A stretch of 8,218 bases of DNA, taken from Candidatus Shikimatogenerans bostrichidophilus. GTDB taxonomy: Bacteria; Bacteroidota; Bacteroidia; Flavobacteriales; Blattabacteriaceae. Below the pieces are notes generated by a model. It made no database searches, was not told the DNA's origin, and worked only from the letters and a program-made list of their open reading frames with translations. Where the stretch lies: NCBI GenBank assembly GCA_029851325.1, contig CP099830.1, positions 8,058 to 16,275 of the forward strand. The letters run 5' to 3'. The translations under genes were made by a program, and so were the position numbers. Numbering within the stretch: the stretch's first letter is position 1; each line of letters starts with the position of its first letter. Below are positions 7,265 to 8,218 of the stretch, piece by piece.

Positions 7265-7936
7265 ACCTTTTATAACATATGTTAATTCTCCTTTTATTTT
7301 TTTATTTTTATATTTTTTTAAAATATTTTTTATTTTCCCTCTTATAATTTTTTCATGTATTTTAGATATTTCTTTATATATAATAATTTTTCTATTTTCC
7401 CCTATTATATTATTTAAATTAATTAAAGTATTTAATAATCTTTTTGGAGAATCATAAAAAACTATAGTTATCTTTTTCGATTTTATTAGATTTAATTTTT
7501 TTTTTATATTTTTTTTAGTTAAAAACCCAATATACATAAATTCATTTAAAGGAAATCCAGAGACTATTAATGATGGCAAAATTGCATTAGATCCAGGTAA
7601 ACAAGAAATATAAAATTTTTTTTTTATAAAAGTCTTTATTAATAAATATCCAGGATCAGATATACTAGGATATCCAGCATTTGAAATTAAAGAAATTATT
7701 TTAGAATTATTTATCTTAATATATTTTATAATATTATAAATTTTATTATTTTCATTATATTTATTATATTTTATTAAAGGTTTTTTTATATTATAAGCTT
7801 TTAATAAAATTAAAGAATGATAAATATTTTCTACTATTATTAAATCACTTTTATTTAAGATATATATAGACCTATAAGTTATATCTTTTAAATTACCTAT
7901 TGGAGTAGGGATTATATATAGTTTTTTTTTTAACAT
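7259..7936 (-). CDS. rsmI: 16S rRNA (cytidine-1402 2'-O)-methyltransferase RsmI
   Basis: SAM-dependent tetrapyrrole-methylase-fold enzyme that 2'-O-methylates C1402 in the decoding centre of 16S rRNA (RsmH adds the N4 methyl at the same base). Diagnostic blocks are PTPIGNLKDIT (10-20), SNAGYPSISDPG (85-96), LPGSNA (113-118), VFYDSPKRL (159-167) and GELTYVIKG (216-224). At 225 residues it is shorter than the 286 of E. coli and lacks that protein's C-terminal extension, but the catalytic fold is complete. Two usually acidic positions are Asn: EDTR has become ENIY (N37) and SDAG has become SNAG (N86). A second tetrapyrrole-methylase-like family in Bacteroidota also has VEN at the first site, but GNLKDIT and the SDPG block favour RsmI. 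The ATG at 7936-7934 has no Shine-Dalgarno sequence. The gene is divergent from rsmA with 35 bases between starts. Whether it is still active is less certain than its family. Confidence 0.93.
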   Translation of the reverse strand: MLKKKLYIIPTPIGNLKDITYRSIYILNKSDLIIVENIYHSLILLKAYNIKKPLIKYNKYNENNKIYNIIKYIKINNSKIISLISNAGYPSISDPGYLLIKTFIKKKFYISCLPGSNAILPSLIVSGFPLNEFMYIGFLTKKNIKKKLNLIKSKKITIVFYDSPKRLLNTLINLNNIIGENRKIIIYKEISKIHEKIIRGKIKNILKKYKNKKIKGELTYVIKGI

Positions 7937-7971
7937 TTTTATATATAAGTAAATTTTTTAAATAAAATATA
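7937..7971. promoter_or_regulatory. Short divergent rsmI/rsmA intergenic gap
   Basis: These 35 bases separate the start codons of two divergent 16S rRNA methyltransferase genes. The stretch has a single G and no C, and I find neither a TAnnTTTG nor a TTTG element on either strand. It is too short for two full separate promoters, so the promoters must overlap each other or extend into the coding regions. Confidence 0.35.
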
Positions 7972-8218
7972 ATGATTATTTTTAAAAAAAAATATAGTCA
8001 AATTTTTCTAAAAAAAAATAAAATAATATTAAAAATTATACATTTTTTAAAAAAAAGATCAAAAACCATAAAATATGATTATATTTTAGAAATAGGATCT
8101 GGCAATGGGAATTTAAGTAAAAATTTAATAAATTTTAAAAAAAAATGTTTTTTTGTAGAAATAGACAAATTTTTAATAAATAAATTTAAAATTAAAAATT
8201 ATAAACATAAAATAATTA
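7972..8218 (+). CDS. rsmA: 16S rRNA (A1518/A1519-N6)-dimethyltransferase RsmA/KsgA, 5' part
   Basis: SAM-dependent enzyme that dimethylates two adjacent adenosines in the 3' terminal hairpin of 16S rRNA late in 30S assembly. The window holds the first 82 codons, with no stop before the edge. Residues 6-15 (KKYSQIFLKN) match the family's opening KK..GQ.FL block, with Gly replaced by Ser and the usual His/Asn by Ile. Motif I is LEIGSGNGNL (39-48), and VEID (62-65) supplies the acidic residue that binds the SAM ribose. The ATG at 7972 places the SQIFL block close to the N-terminus as in the family; no Shine-Dalgarno sequence is present. The divergent neighbour rsmI acts on the same rRNA. The full gene should be about 250-270 codons; the catalytic motif IV and the C-terminal domain lie beyond the window. 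Confidence 0.88.
   Translation, partial: MIIFKKKYSQIFLKKNKIILKIIHFLKKRSKTIKYDYILEIGSGNGNLSKNLINFKKKCFFVEIDKFLINKFKIKNYKHKII

Noticed and set aside
1..8218. UGA reassigned to tryptophan as in some tiny symbiont genomes
   Set aside because: All Trp positions I checked, including the conserved ones in LeuRS and MetRS, are TGG; no reading frame crosses an in-frame TGA and all five complete genes stop at TAA.

Overview
The window is extremely AT-rich: spot counts give roughly 13-15% G+C, near 8% in poorly conserved stretches. Coding sequences are dominated by Lys, Asn, Ile and Tyr, and every complete gene ends in TAA. Genes are packed with gaps of 13 to 67 bases or with short overlaps, and none of the starts I inspected has a Shine-Dalgarno sequence. 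Together this points to a strongly reduced, host-restricted endosymbiont genome. The leucyl-tRNA synthetase carries the N-terminal insertion and junction motifs I associate with Bacteroidota, and ruvC has a TAnnTTTG-type -7 element upstream. The most likely source is therefore a Bacteroidota (Flavobacteriales-type) insect endosymbiont. The G+C is lower than I expect for Blattabacterium, Karelsulcia or Uzinura and closer to the very AT-rich beetle symbionts (Shikimatogenerans type). The genus-level suggestion is only an inference.

Layout: an AT/A low-complexity tract (1-47); leuS, leucyl-tRNA synthetase (48-2618, +); ruvC, Holliday junction resolvase (2611-3117, -), meeting leuS tail to tail with an 8-base overlap; a 67-base divergent promoter region; lon, ATP-dependent protease (3185-5569, +); metG, methionyl-tRNA synthetase (5583-7262, +, 13 bases after lon); rsmI, 16S rRNA 2'-O-methyltransferase (7259-7936, -), meeting metG tail to tail with a 4-base overlap; a 35-base divergent gap; and the 5' part of rsmA/ksgA, 16S rRNA dimethyladenosine transferase (7972-8218, +, cut by the window end). 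No gene-free stretch exceeds 70 bases. I saw no tRNA or rRNA gene, CRISPR array, insertion sequence or phage gene.

Four of the six genes serve translation (two aminoacyl-tRNA synthetases, two 16S rRNA methyltransferases), one serves protein quality control (lon) and one recombination (ruvC). The active-site motifs of LeuRS, RuvC, Lon and MetRS are kept, while accessory parts are eroded. The LeuRS CP1 editing domain has no recognisable editing motif, MetRS stops before the C-terminal tRNA-binding domain, and RsmI has lost two usually acidic residues. I found no unknown multi-gene system. The most informative signal is the apparent loss of leucine proofreading beside a fully conserved Lon protease.
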